From Clostridiales bacterium (GTDB lineage Bacteria > Bacillota > Clostridia > Christensenellales > CAG-138), in contig SFCQ01000011.1 in the NCBI GenBank assembly GCA_004558525.1, positions 1 through 64,000 of the forward strand: 64,000 nt of DNA. Direction: 5' to 3'. Below, in pieces: positions 29,856 to 39,143 of the stretch (positions within the stretch are counted from its first letter, which is position 1; the number at the start of each line of letters is the position of its first letter). A program made the position numbers and the translations under genes. The notes beneath the pieces are model-generated. The model saw only the letters and a program-made list of their open reading frames with translations. It was not told where the DNA came from and made no database searches.

Positions 29856-30197
29856 ATGGACGACATCAGACTTAAAACCGCGCCGTTTGAATGGCGTGGA
29901 GAAAAAATAAAACTGTGTTGCAATATGAATGTTCTGGCGGACGTGCAGGAAGCCTACGGCGGCGACATATCCCGTGCGTTTAAGGGCAGCACCGTGCGGG
30001 CGACGCTGACATTTTTGACGGCGATGATAAATGACGCTACGGACGGCGACTTGACCGTCCGCGAGGTAGGCCGCGAAATCCCCATAAGTGAACTGGGCTA
30101 TGTAAGTGGCGTAGTTTTGCCCCTTGTGTCCGACGCGCTGAAAAGCGCTGGCGGCGAGGACACAGAAAAAAAAACGGAGACAGCGGAGAACCGCTGA
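29856..30197 (+). CDS. Tail assembly chaperone (G-type product)
   Basis: 113 residues ending in an Asp/Glu/Lys tail over a run of nine adenines. It corresponds to gpG of lambda-like tails: a chaperone that coats the tape measure. The A-run at 30166-30174 followed by an open -1 frame means that a minority product with a C-terminal T domain is expected. FEWRGEKIKLCCNMNVLADVQEAYG near the start resembles the family. Confidence 0.82.
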   Translation: MDDIRLKTAPFEWRGEKIKLCCNMNVLADVQEAYGGDISRAFKGSTVRATLTFLTAMINDATDGDLTVREVGREIPISELGYVSGVVLPLVSDALKSAGGEDTEKKTETAENR

Positions 30198-30370
30198 ATT
30201 TTGCATGGTACCTTGCCGTGTGGGTGATGGCGTTACGGCTGCCCGAACGTGATTTCTGGGCAACTGCAACGCCATACCGCGTGGCAAAAATCCTAACAGC
30301 ATATCAAGAAATAAGCAAGGCGAAAAAGGACGAAAAGCCCGTAAGTCTTGCGGACTATTTAGGAGTATAA
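30165..30370 (+). CDS. Tail chaperone T extension, reached by -1 frameshift
   Basis: This frame has no start codon of its own. It runs from the A-run to TAA at 30368-30370, reading through EPLNFAWYLAVWVMALRLPE to YRVAKILTAYQEISKAKKDEK and SLADYLGV. A slip of one base back at A-AAA-AAA (30167-30173) fuses it to the G product (about 170 residues in all). G and G-T together, at a fixed ratio, are required for tail assembly in siphoviruses. It ends four bases before the tape measure start. Confidence 0.82.
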
Positions 30371-30374
30371 AGCG

Positions 30375-32123
30375 ATGCCGAATATCAGAACACGATTTGT
30401 CGCAGAAGGCGAAAAAGAGTATAGGCAAGCGCTTAAGGAAATAAACGGCGGACTTAGCGTGCTGAGCGCGGAGAGCAAAAAACTGCAAGAGCAATACAAG
30501 GGCAACGAAAAAAGCCTTGAAGCCCTGACCGCGACAAACGAAAATCTTGACCGGGTTGTGCTTTCGCTGTCTGATAAACTGGACTTGCAGAAAAAGCGTC
30601 TCGCGGAACTAAAGCAAGCCTACGGTGAAAGCGACGACCGCACTCTTCGTATGGCGAAAAGCGTGACCGACACGGAAACCGCGCTCATAAGGCAGCAGCG
30701 GGCGCTTGACGAAAATACACGTGCGCTTGAAAACTTTGGCAAGGGCGAAGGAGATGCTACGAGGCAAGCGAAAGGTCTTGGAGACGCGCTCAACGACATC
30801 GGCGGCAAATTCGGTATAAGCCTGCCAAAGGAAATGACAAGCACCCTTAACGGAATGCTCAAACTTGATACGAAGACACTTGCGCTTGCGGGGGGCTTTG
30901 CCGCAGTGGCCGTGGCGGTTATAGAAGTCGAAAAAGCGCTTATAAGAATGACCGAGGAATCAGCGGCATACGCGGATGAAATTCTTACACAATCCGCGGT
31001 GACGGGGCTATCGACCGAAGCGCTGCAAGAATATCAGTATGCCGCTGAGCTTGTGGACGTGTCTTTGGATACGCTTACATCGAGCCAAACCAAAATGATA
31101 AGGAGCATGGACGCGGCACGGCGCGGCAGCAAAGAACAAGCGGAAGCCTTTGACAAGCTGGGCATTAGCGTGCAAAATGCGGACGGCACGCTGCGCGACG
31201 CACAAGATGTCTTTGGCGACGTAATAGACGCGCTTGGCGCCATAAGCAACGAAACGGAACGCGACGCGATAGCAATGACCATCTTCGGGCGTTCCGCGCG
31301 CGACCTAAACCCATTGATAAAAGCCGGCAGCGACGGCTTGCGCGAACTTGCCCAAGAGGCGCACAATGTAGGCTATGTAATGAGCGAAGAGGCATTAGAT
31401 GCTTTGGGCGCGGTTGACGACCAGGTACAGCGCATGAACCGCTCAAACGAAGCCCTCAAAAATCAAATTGCCGTCGGCATGGCTCCGGCAGTCGAAAATC
31501 TAAAGAAAAAGGGGACTGACTTTTTCGTGCGGCTGCAAGAAGCCGCCGAAGGGTCGGGCATTTTAGAGGTTTTCGGCGCGCTGCTTGACGTGGTATCCGC
31601 GCTCGAGCCACTTTTTGATGTCCTTTTCGGCACCGCGGAGGATGGTGTGCCTGCGCTACAAGCGCTTGCGCTTGCGCTGGGCGTGGTGGCCGACGCGCTG
31701 ACCATAGTAGCCAACACGATAGCCATAGTAATAGAACTGTTTAAGCAGCTAATTAACCTTGCCAACGGCAAAGGCTTTGACGACAGCAACCTCGTGCGAT
31801 ACGGCGAGAATGTGGCTCAAGTTTTCAGCGACAAAGGCGCCACGGCTCGGGCGTGGAACAACGGCTTTGGCAAAAACATAGGCCGCAACGCGGACGGCAC
31901 GGACTACTGGCGCGGCGGGCTGACTTGGGTAGGCGAACGCGGGCCGGAAATCGTCGAGCTGCCGCAGGGGAGCAGGGTATACAGCGCAGAGGACAGCCGC
32001 AGCATGGGCGGTGATACTTTTAATTTCAACATTAACGCAAGCGACATAAATGATATACAAAGCCTAATAGAAATGGCTAAGAATTATCGCCGCAGCGTGC
32101 GCATGGGGTATATGGGAGGATAA
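30375..32123 (+). CDS. Tape measure protein
   Basis: 582 residues. A long N-terminal coiled coil (about 1-120; EYRQALKEINGGLSVLSAESKKLQEQYKGNE), the hydrophobic segment LALAGGFAAVAVAV near 170, a helical domain (about 195-400; AVTGLSTEALQEYQYAAELV), a second hydrophobic region (about 435-465) and a C-terminus with WVGERGPEIVELPQGSRVYS, typical of tape measure ends. The size is small for a siphovirus and predicts a tail below about 100 nm. No peptidoglycan hydrolase domain is visible. Confidence 0.92.
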   Translation: MPNIRTRFVAEGEKEYRQALKEINGGLSVLSAESKKLQEQYKGNEKSLEALTATNENLDRVVLSLSDKLDLQKKRLAELKQAYGESDDRTLRMAKSVTDTETALIRQQRALDENTRALENFGKGEGDATRQAKGLGDALNDIGGKFGISLPKEMTSTLNGMLKLDTKTLALAGGFAAVAVAVIEVEKALIRMTEESAAYADEILTQSAVTGLSTEALQEYQYAAELVDVSLDTLTSSQTKMIRSMDAARRGSKEQAEAFDKLGISVQNADGTLRDAQDVFGDVIDALGAISNETERDAIAMTIFGRSARDLNPLIKAGSDGLRELAQEAHNVGYVMSEEALDALGAVDDQVQRMNRSNEALKNQIAVGMAPAVENLKKKGTDFFVRLQEAAEGSGILEVFGALLDVVSALEPLFDVLFGTAEDGVPALQALALALGVVADALTIVANTIAIVIELFKQLINLANGKGFDDSNLVRYGENVAQVFSDKGATARAWNNGFGKNIGRNADGTDYWRGGLTWVGERGPEIVELPQGSRVYSAEDSRSMGGDTFNFNINASDINDIQSLIEMAKNYRRSVRMGYMGG

Positions 32124-32126
32124 AAT

Positions 32127-33899
32127 ATGGCAACGCATGAATATACGCTAAATGCGGTAAAAGGTGCAGTGTTAAATCCTTTAGATCCACAATGGGCAAG
32201 TGGAAGCATGCAACAGATGTTGATGTCAGCCCGCGGCGGCAGCGGACCGAATCCAGAAGCAAATCCGCAACTGCAAGCGCTTATTGGGTTTGACCGTACT
32301 CAATTACAGCAAATCCAATCCGAAATAGTTACATCGATAAAGCTAAGAGTATATATATCGACAATAATGCTGCGCGGGGTAGCGGGCAATGCTTGCTTTG
32401 TCGAACTGCGCTCAGAATATGGGAAACTGCCGGAGAATTGGGATAGCGAAACTGTAACATATGCTATATATAGTGCTGGGACGGGAGCTTCCGCTCCGCC
32501 CAACAACAAAATGTGGCAAGTTAATGGTAGCGGCACATCTATAACGGAAGAGTACGACAGCTATGTAGAAATGGGCGGCCCAAGCGTGGGCATAGACAAG
32601 GCAACGGCATGTATGCTTTTGAGCTGCTACGCATATGGTGCTGCTGAGTGTGATATGATAGTCGGGCCGAGCAACACAAGCAACTGGGGGCCAGATACAA
32701 TTCCGCAGTTAATAGTTACCACCAAGGATAGCAAGCCAAATGTATCGCCTATATCGCCCAAGGGCAGCTATAAAAGCAGCTCATCCCCCATAATGTTTGA
32801 GTGGAGCTACGAAGATGATACGAGCGGAAGCCAAGCGTCCTATGAGCTGCAATATAAAGACGCAACCCACGCGGATTGGACGCTTGCCAAGTCTGCCGCA
32901 TCTGCCGAGCATAGCTGTACGGTAGACGCAAACACTTTTGCAAGCGGTGAGGTATCGTGGCGTGTGCGCGTAACTAATGATAACCCAACGCCCGCAACGA
33001 GCGAGTGGAGTGCGGAAGCGAACTTTATAGTGCAAGGCGCGCCGCAAACCCCGTCGCTAGAGGCAACCACAACGCCGCGTCCGCTGCTTACGTGGATTGC
33101 ACCGGGGCAGATGGCCTATCAGGTCAGCGTGGACGGCATAGTCGAGTCGCAGCAATACGGCAACGCCAAACGATATAAAGTAAAACGCTATCTTATGGAT
33201 GGCGCACATAGCGTAGCTGTACGGGTGCAAAATGAATATGGCTTATGGAGCGAGTGGTCGAGGCTTGATATTGCCGTAAAGAATACGCCGGGCAGCGCAA
33301 TAACGCTTGCGGCGTATGCACAACAAAACGCAGTTGCAAGACTAACATGGAGCTCTACCGAGCACAAACTATACTATGTGTACAGGGACGGGGAAATTAT
33401 AGCAAAAACGACGGACACTGAATATTACGACCGCCTCAGCATAGGCACTTGCAAGTATCAGGTGCGCGGCGCGGATGGGGACAACTACACACTTTCCAAT
33501 TTTGCAATGGTAACCCTTACCGCAGCCGAGCCTGTAATAGCATCAGTCGATGAGTTTGAATGGATATCGTTGCGGTGCAGTGCGAACCGGAACCGAATAC
33601 GCTCAACATATATCGGGCAGGACGTATCCTATCAATACTATGCGGGGCGAGAATATCCTGTTGCTGAAACGGCGGGGCAGATAAGTAAGTCTTTCTCGTT
33701 TGATGCTGCCTTTAAGGATAGTAATACAGCTGAGAGATTTGAATCTTTGCTCGGCAAGAATGTCATATACAAGGATTCGGATGGGCGAATTGCAGCGGGT
33801 ATGATGATGGAAATAACGAAGATATCCGAGCGGTTCTATGATACATACCAATGTAGCATACGGCAAGTGGACGAGACGGAGGCCGTGGAGTATGAATAA
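32127..33899 (+). CDS. Distal tail/baseplate protein with fibronectin-III-like repeats
   Basis: 590 residues. After a 200-residue N-terminal domain come three Fn3-like segments (about 210-300, 300-385, 385-455; each with W-x-Y-x-D or ITWSSxxH-like strands) and a C-terminal domain (about 470-590; the stretch NTAERFESLLGKNVIYKDSDGR is that of siphovirus tail-tip proteins). It should sit at the tail tip below the tape measure and bridge to the hub. Exact name uncertain. Confidence 0.7.
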   Translation: MATHEYTLNAVKGAVLNPLDPQWASGSMQQMLMSARGGSGPNPEANPQLQALIGFDRTQLQQIQSEIVTSIKLRVYISTIMLRGVAGNACFVELRSEYGKLPENWDSETVTYAIYSAGTGASAPPNNKMWQVNGSGTSITEEYDSYVEMGGPSVGIDKATACMLLSCYAYGAAECDMIVGPSNTSNWGPDTIPQLIVTTKDSKPNVSPISPKGSYKSSSSPIMFEWSYEDDTSGSQASYELQYKDATHADWTLAKSAASAEHSCTVDANTFASGEVSWRVRVTNDNPTPATSEWSAEANFIVQGAPQTPSLEATTTPRPLLTWIAPGQMAYQVSVDGIVESQQYGNAKRYKVKRYLMDGAHSVAVRVQNEYGLWSEWSRLDIAVKNTPGSAITLAAYAQQNAVARLTWSSTEHKLYYVYRDGEIIAKTTDTEYYDRLSIGTCKYQVRGADGDNYTLSNFAMVTLTAAEPVIASVDEFEWISLRCSANRNRIRSTYIGQDVSYQYYAGREYPVAETAGQISKSFSFDAAFKDSNTAERFESLLGKNVIYKDSDGRIAAGMMMEITKISERFYDTYQCSIRQVDETEAVEYE

Positions 33900-34944
33900 T
33901 GGGTTTTACAAAATAACCGCACGTTTTGATATACTGCGAAACAATGTAGCTACACAATGGACGCTCGAGGCTGTGGGGGACGATGCCCCCACAGTCACGA
34001 TGAGCGCAGACGGCGCTATAAAAATGTCGCTCTCGGGGGGATTTAGACATAATGCTGCTGTGGACTATCTAAACGACGAAATAAAGCCATATCTCATCAT
34101 AAATGGACATGAATACCCGGTCGGCGTGTATATGATAGGCACGCTCGAAACTCAATGTGACGAACACTGTGCATATATTGACCAAATAGAGGCATATGAT
34201 CGTGCGCTTAAGTTAAAACAAAAGAAAACCGAAACAAGACTGCATATAGATGCCGGGACAAAATACCTTGACGCTATAGGCAACTTGCTACAGGATGCTG
34301 GGATAAAAATGGTGATAGCCGACGAGGCAAGCGACACGATTGCGACCGACCGCGAGGACTGGGAAATTGGCACGGAATATTTAGCTATAATCAATGCGTT
34401 ACTTAGTGAAATCAACTTTTCAAGTATATGGTTCGACTTAGATGGAATCGCGCGGCTTGAGCGATATGCTGCGCCTACGAGTGCGAATATCGACCACGAA
34501 TACCGTGAAGGATGCTTTTCAATAATTCGAAATAACTATACAAGAAAGGTGGATGTATTTAACGCGCCCAACGTCTTTGTGGTGACGGTGGCCAATCCCG
34601 ACTATGAGGATGCAATGACGGCAACGGGCGTAAATGATAGTCCATTAAGTGCATTGTCAACCGTAAGTAGGGGTAGGAGGATCCTTGCAACGCCGATTAA
34701 ACTAGACAATATCGCATCGCAGGAAGCGTTGCAGCAATACGCTAACAACCTTGCTATAAAATCAATGCTGGCAACCGAACAAACCGTTTTTTACACAATG
34801 TTAAACCCCGTGCATGGCGTGGGTGACGTTGTGGCGTTATATAACGGCGAGCTACAAGGCATTTATGAAGAGACGGGCTGGATGATGCAGCTAAAGGCCG
34901 GGGGCAAAATGAAACATACCGCAAAGAAGGTGGTGCTAATATGA
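33892..34944 (+). CDS. Tail-associated hub-like protein
   Basis: 350 residues from ATG 33892 (overlapping the previous stop). The N-terminal half is beta-rich with the stretch YLIINGHEYPVGVYMIG. A central domain runs from YIDQIEAYDRALKLKQKKTETRLHI to NALLSEINFSSIWFDLDG, and the end carries NPVHGVGDVVALYNGELQG. This is the pattern of the siphovirus tail-hub (gp27-like/Gp37-like) proteins. It probably forms the trimeric tip ring. No lysozyme domain. Confidence 0.68.
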   Translation: MNNGFYKITARFDILRNNVATQWTLEAVGDDAPTVTMSADGAIKMSLSGGFRHNAAVDYLNDEIKPYLIINGHEYPVGVYMIGTLETQCDEHCAYIDQIEAYDRALKLKQKKTETRLHIDAGTKYLDAIGNLLQDAGIKMVIADEASDTIATDREDWEIGTEYLAIINALLSEINFSSIWFDLDGIARLERYAAPTSANIDHEYREGCFSIIRNNYTRKVDVFNAPNVFVVTVANPDYEDAMTATGVNDSPLSALSTVSRGRRILATPIKLDNIASQEALQQYANNLAIKSMLATEQTVFYTMLNPVHGVGDVVALYNGELQGIYEETGWMMQLKAGGKMKHTAKKVVLI

Positions 34945-35633
34945 TAGGCTATCAAGAGCAAGAAGAAATACAAGAAGAACAGCGCGAGCCGGAAGACGCA
35001 ACCTTTGCGACGGTGGGAGCAGTATACGACGATGGCGTAAGCCTGATTTTTGACGGTGAAGAAACACCGACCGAAAAGCATTATAAAGTAAACGCCTTTG
35101 TGGTATTCAAAGCTAATGACCGCGTAAGAATCATAAAAGATTCTGGCACCTATGTTGTTGAGTATCCCATCGGAAGCCCAAAGACCAGTTTTAACGCGGA
35201 TACGGCAGACAGGGCAGCTTACGCAACGGGAGCAACTAACGCGACTAAGGCCACAAATGCGGACAAGGCGATTACAGCCCAAAAGCTTGAGAGTGGGAGG
35301 ACGATATCACTGGCGGGAGATGCATCTGGCAACGCTACATTTGATGGCAGCAAAAACATCTCAATAAATGCGACTGTGAACAATGCAAAGCAGGCGGAGC
35401 AGCTAAAGACAGCGCGCAACATAAAATTGACGGGCGATGTAACGGGGTCGGCCAGCTTTAGCGGTGCGGTGGATGCAAACATAGCCGCAACGTGCGCACG
35501 GTCGACAGCTGTAAAAAACGCATACAAGCCAACCACATCATCGTGGGACATTTATTTTTACAGTAAAGGTTCAGGGGAGCTGTATTATAAAATTGGGTCA
35601 AGCGGTGCGCTGTACCGCTTGCAAAACGCATAA
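34941..35633 (+). CDS. Tail fibre protein with LTGDVTG-type repeats
   Basis: 230 residues. The first 85 form a domain with QEEQREPEDATFATVG. An Ala/Thr/Asn-rich stalk follows (about 88-120; TGATNATKATNADKA). Two phage-stalk units follow, AGDASGNATFDGSKNISI and LTGDVTGSASFSGAVDANI, which occur in many tail fibres as trimeric beta-helix steps. The end (LYYKIGSSGALYRLQ) may be a tip. Overlaps the hub gene by four bases. Confidence 0.75.
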   Translation: MIGYQEQEEIQEEQREPEDATFATVGAVYDDGVSLIFDGEETPTEKHYKVNAFVVFKANDRVRIIKDSGTYVVEYPIGSPKTSFNADTADRAAYATGATNATKATNADKAITAQKLESGRTISLAGDASGNATFDGSKNISINATVNNAKQAEQLKTARNIKLTGDVTGSASFSGAVDANIAATCARSTAVKNAYKPTTSSWDIYFYSKGSGELYYKIGSSGALYRLQNA

Positions 35634-35642
35634 GGAGGACAT

Positions 35643-36281
35643 ATGACCTACAACATCACCTTAACCGCCAACCACCAATCTTTAACCGCCGAATATCTTC
35701 CCCTTGCCGCTGAATCCGTGCAGTACCTTACCGCGAAGGTGGTATGTGAAACGGAGGACTGGACGGGGCGCGAGATTAAGGCCATGTTTGGGCAGGGCTG
35801 CACGGTATATGAAGTGCCCGTGACAGGCGGTGAGATAACCGCCAAGCAGCAGCTTAACCTTACAGCGGGCGACTGGTGCGTATGGCTTGTGGGCAACTCC
35901 GCACGGGACGGTGATGTAATCCCGCGCATTACCACAAACGTGGCGCATATCAGTGTAGCCCCGACAGGCGACACGGAGGGTAGTCCCCTCCCTACAATCC
36001 CGCCCACGGTGGAGGAGCGGCTCCGCGCAGACATGGGCAATCTTGCCGACCTGACCACGGAGGACAAGAGCAGCCTTGTGGCGGCGATAAATGAAGTTAG
36101 GCAAACGGGCGGCGGCGGTACGGCATACACCATAGGACACGGACTGAAACTCGACGCTAAGACAAATACCTTGTCTGTTGATACGGCGGATAAAATGGAG
36201 CAGGATAACACGCTGCCTATAACCTCGGCGGCGGTATATGTGGAAGTGGGCAACATAAATGCGCTATTAAAGACTATATAA
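35643..36281 (+). CDS. Baseplate/receptor-binding module protein
   Basis: 212 residues. N-terminal 95 residues (ITLTANHQSLTAEY, AKVVCETEDWTGREIKAMF, GDWCVWLVGNSARDG) form a beta-sandwich found at the start of Firmicute phage baseplate upper proteins. A proline-rich linker follows (about 115-130). The end SLVAAINEVRQTGG and TADKMEQDNTLPITSAAVYVEVGNI is a coiled attachment helix. Structural role inferred. Confidence 0.7.
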   Translation: MTYNITLTANHQSLTAEYLPLAAESVQYLTAKVVCETEDWTGREIKAMFGQGCTVYEVPVTGGEITAKQQLNLTAGDWCVWLVGNSARDGDVIPRITTNVAHISVAPTGDTEGSPLPTIPPTVEERLRADMGNLADLTTEDKSSLVAAINEVRQTGGGGTAYTIGHGLKLDAKTNTLSVDTADKMEQDNTLPITSAAVYVEVGNINALLKTI

Positions 36282-36292
36282 GGGAGGCATAA

Positions 36293-37189
36293 ATGAGCAC
36301 ACAACTTGAACTCACAAGATTGCAGACGGCGCGAAACAAAATACGCACATGGCTGGTTACGGTAGGCCTTGCGACCAGCACTGACAAATTAGATGTATTG
36401 GCTACGGCTATAGACGGCATAACCAATCAGGGCGCGGTAGACGCGAACGTGCAGGAGGGAGAAACGTACACCATACCGAAAGGGTATCATAACGGATCCG
36501 GCACGGTAAAGGGCGTTGCCGGCGGCGGCAACTATAATCTTCAGAGCAAAACCGTAACGCCGACCAAATCGCAGCAGAATGTTGCTCCCGACCAGGGCTA
36601 CTATGGATTATCAGCGGTTACGGTAAACGCTATTCCCGAAGCGTATCAGGACACCTCCAGTGTAACAGCAGGGGCGGGTGACGTAAGAGCCAATAAAATA
36701 ATCGTTACAGCCGAGGGCGAGCAGGTAGCCGGTACGCTGGCCGATAATGGCAGCGTGAATAAAACGCTTGACGCCGCCACCGGCAATCAGGAATATACCA
36801 TCCCCTCCGGCATACACAGCGGCAGCGGCAAGGTAAAGATTGTGCTGGAGGAAAAGGCGGCTACTCCTGCGGCGGAAGCGCAGGATATAACGCCGTCCAC
36901 CGGCAAGGTGCTTGGCAAAGTGACCGTGGCGGCTATTCCGGAGAAATATGCCGACACCTCTGACAGCACCGGCACGGCGGCAGACATACTTGACGGCAAG
37001 ATAGTATATGGTTATGACAGCACCGGCAAAAAGGCTAAAAAGCTTACCGGCACGATGGCAAATAACGGCGCAATAGCAGCGACAATCGATGGGCTCACCG
37101 TCACGTCATACGAAGTGCCGGCGGGTTATACATCGGGCGGCACGGTCAGCCTGACCGACGCCATTGAGACCGCCCTCGCCGCAATCTGA
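36293..37189 (+). CDS. Tail fibre/collar protein with repeated PxGYHxGSG units
   Basis: 298 residues with an N-terminal helix hairpin (ELTRLQTARNKIRTWLV) and then three copies of a 60-residue unit: YTIPKGYHNGSGTVKG, YTIPSGIHSGSGKVKI and YEVPAGYTSGGTVSL, each followed by spacer sequence with EAYQDTSSV or EKYADTSDS. These units are typical of phage tail proteins in gut Clostridia. Repeats near the DNA level are diverged. Probably part of the adhesion apparatus. Confidence 0.72.
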   Translation: MSTQLELTRLQTARNKIRTWLVTVGLATSTDKLDVLATAIDGITNQGAVDANVQEGETYTIPKGYHNGSGTVKGVAGGGNYNLQSKTVTPTKSQQNVAPDQGYYGLSAVTVNAIPEAYQDTSSVTAGAGDVRANKIIVTAEGEQVAGTLADNGSVNKTLDAATGNQEYTIPSGIHSGSGKVKIVLEEKAATPAAEAQDITPSTGKVLGKVTVAAIPEKYADTSDSTGTAADILDGKIVYGYDSTGKKAKKLTGTMANNGAIAATIDGLTVTSYEVPAGYTSGGTVSLTDAIETALAAI

Positions 37190-37199
37190 GGAGGCCGCC

Positions 37200-37694
37200 A
37201 TGAGTATCCAGAGCGAGATCGACCGAATCGCGGGCGCAAAGACCACCCTCGGCAATTACCTACAGCAGAACGGCGTCGCCGTCCCGTCCGGAGCGACGCT
37301 GGACGAAATGGCGCTGCAGCTCGCCGACGTCATCGAGAAGCAGAACAAGATCACGGCAAGGGGCATCCTGAAGGGTGACGGCGCGGGAGGCGTCAGCGCC
37401 GCGGTTGCCGGCACGGATTACCAAGCCCCAGCCGCAAAAGCTACCGCCCTACCTACAAGCGGCACGGCCTTAACGGCGAACACGCTTTATAATGTATCCG
37501 CCACCGTTGGTACATATTCATTCACGGCACCTGCCACGGGTTGGGCACACGGCATTTTCATCACCGGCACAACGCCTAATATAACATTCACAGGCAAAAT
37601 CATTGGCAAGCTACCCGACTTTGCGGCGAATAAGGCCTACGAATTTGATGTATTTGATGGTGTGTGGGTAGTACAGGAGGTTGTGAGTGCATGA
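37200..37694 (+). CDS. Tail fibre protein of foreign base composition
   Basis: 164 residues. The helix hairpin start (IQSEIDRIAGAKTTLGNYLQQNGV) copies the design of the preceding gene. GILKGDGAGGVSAAVAGTDYQAP is a common phage tail stalk element. Its first 80 codons use ATC, GTC and CTC where the neighbours use ATA, GTA and CTT, so this part was probably acquired separately. The C-terminal half is beta-rich. Stop overlaps the next start. Confidence 0.7.
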   Translation: MSIQSEIDRIAGAKTTLGNYLQQNGVAVPSGATLDEMALQLADVIEKQNKITARGILKGDGAGGVSAAVAGTDYQAPAAKATALPTSGTALTANTLYNVSATVGTYSFTAPATGWAHGIFITGTTPNITFTGKIIGKLPDFAANKAYEFDVFDGVWVVQEVVSA

Positions 37695-39133
37695 TAGAAT
37701 TTATTTCGCAACTGCCCACAGAGTATCAGGAAGTTGAATATATTCAAAGCAGTGGAACACAATATATTGATACCGGGTTTGTGGTTAATAAGTCCGATAG
37801 CTATGTGTTAGAAATAGATGGATTGTTTCCTTCTCAGGCGCAAGCGTATCAGGGCTGCAACGGTTATATGCAGTTTTTTGTTAGCAGCAAATACGGCATA
37901 AACAACGAAAGTTCCATTTCTGTTGGTAATCGTGATACCGTGCGTATATCATATGCCAATCAAACCGCAACACTAACTGTTAATGGCTCTCAGGCCGAAA
38001 GCAAATCATGGGCGTCTTATAGCGGTGCAAATGTAAAGTTGGGTGTACTACGCCTGGGAGACACAAATAACGGTTGGTTTAGTGGTGGCGCGGCATCTGG
38101 CACGATATATGGCTATAAGGTGTGGAAGGACGAAGTATTGGTATCGGATTGTATTCCGTGCTACCGAAAATCAGACAATATAGTAGGACTGTACGATCTT
38201 GTAAATGGTGTGTTTTATACTAATGCAGGTACGGGTAATTTTGCAAAAGGCAAAAATTCTAATTCACACAGTGATGTGGTCATTACGCCCGGTGGTGTTA
38301 TTCTGATGCAGTACGCACTACGGCGTAGAATGATGATGGCTGCTATGGCCTCCATCGACATCTCCGCCCTCTCCATCACCTACACCGGCGCCTACACTGA
38401 TTACGGCATGGTAACGATGTCAGACGGCGCACGATACCGCCTTTTGGCGTTTACGTCCAGCGGCACATTAAGCATAGAGCAGCCTGTCAACTGCGAGGTG
38501 TGCGTTGTTGGTGGCGGGGCGAATGGTGGCAGCACCGACGGGTATGGCTCAGACGGCGGCGTTGGGGGCGCGGGCGCGTATCTGAAAAACCAATCTGTTT
38601 CTGCATATAACGGCGGTTCTGTGGTTGTTGGTGCAGGGCAAGGCGTATCTTCTATTGCTGATGTGTCTGTCAATGCCGTGTCCGGCCGAAATGGCGGTAC
38701 TGGAGCAGGTGGTTATGTCGCCGGAACAGGCGATGGCATATCTAAATATCCGTTTGAGGATACGGGCTATTCACTGTGGGCTGGCAAGCCTCATTGCGGA
38801 GGCGGTGGTGGCGGCGGCACGTACTATAAAAAGGACCCTAGCCGGTATGATTCAAAAAAAGGCGGCGATGGTGGCACAAATGGTGGGAATGGCGGCATCG
38901 ATACTAACAATAACAGTTCCCCCGGCGGTAGTGGCGGTGCTTATGGCGGCGGTTCTGGCGGTAATGGTGACACACATCTCAGTGAACAAGGTGCCGGCAA
39001 AAGCGCAGCTTACTATGGTTCTGGCGGCGGTGGAGCGGGGCAGTACAACACAACTTCCCATTATAGTTTTACAGGCGGCAGCGGCTATCAAGGCATAGTT
39101 TACATGCGCATACCCGAAGAGCAGGCGGCATAA
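37691..39133 (+). CDS. Receptor-binding tail protein: LamG-like domain plus glycine-rich tip
   Basis: 480 residues. The N-terminal 200 form a concanavalin/LamG-like sandwich (YIQSSGTQYIDTGF, then IYGYKVWKDEVLVSDCIPCYRKSDN and VNGVFYTNAGTGNF). After a Met-rich hinge (MMMAAMASIDI) a beta strand region leads into a glycine-rich segment (about 280-470) with GGGGGGG, GGDGGTNGGNGG and GGSGGNG. Such segments form polyglycine-II sandwiches in some phage adhesins, with loops that bind the host surface. It is likely the host-range determinant. Confidence 0.78.
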   Translation: MIEFISQLPTEYQEVEYIQSSGTQYIDTGFVVNKSDSYVLEIDGLFPSQAQAYQGCNGYMQFFVSSKYGINNESSISVGNRDTVRISYANQTATLTVNGSQAESKSWASYSGANVKLGVLRLGDTNNGWFSGGAASGTIYGYKVWKDEVLVSDCIPCYRKSDNIVGLYDLVNGVFYTNAGTGNFAKGKNSNSHSDVVITPGGVILMQYALRRRMMMAAMASIDISALSITYTGAYTDYGMVTMSDGARYRLLAFTSSGTLSIEQPVNCEVCVVGGGANGGSTDGYGSDGGVGGAGAYLKNQSVSAYNGGSVVVGAGQGVSSIADVSVNAVSGRNGGTGAGGYVAGTGDGISKYPFEDTGYSLWAGKPHCGGGGGGGTYYKKDPSRYDSKKGGDGGTNGGNGGIDTNNNSSPGGSGGAYGGGSGGNGDTHLSEQGAGKSAAYYGSGGGGAGQYNTTSHYSFTGGSGYQGIVYMRIPEEQAA

Positions 39134-39143
39134 GGAGGAGAAA

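Noticed and set aside
25595..30494. Long minus-strand frames over portal, protease and tail genes
   Set aside because: All lie antisense to structural genes with clear families and correct order; no SD or domain was found.
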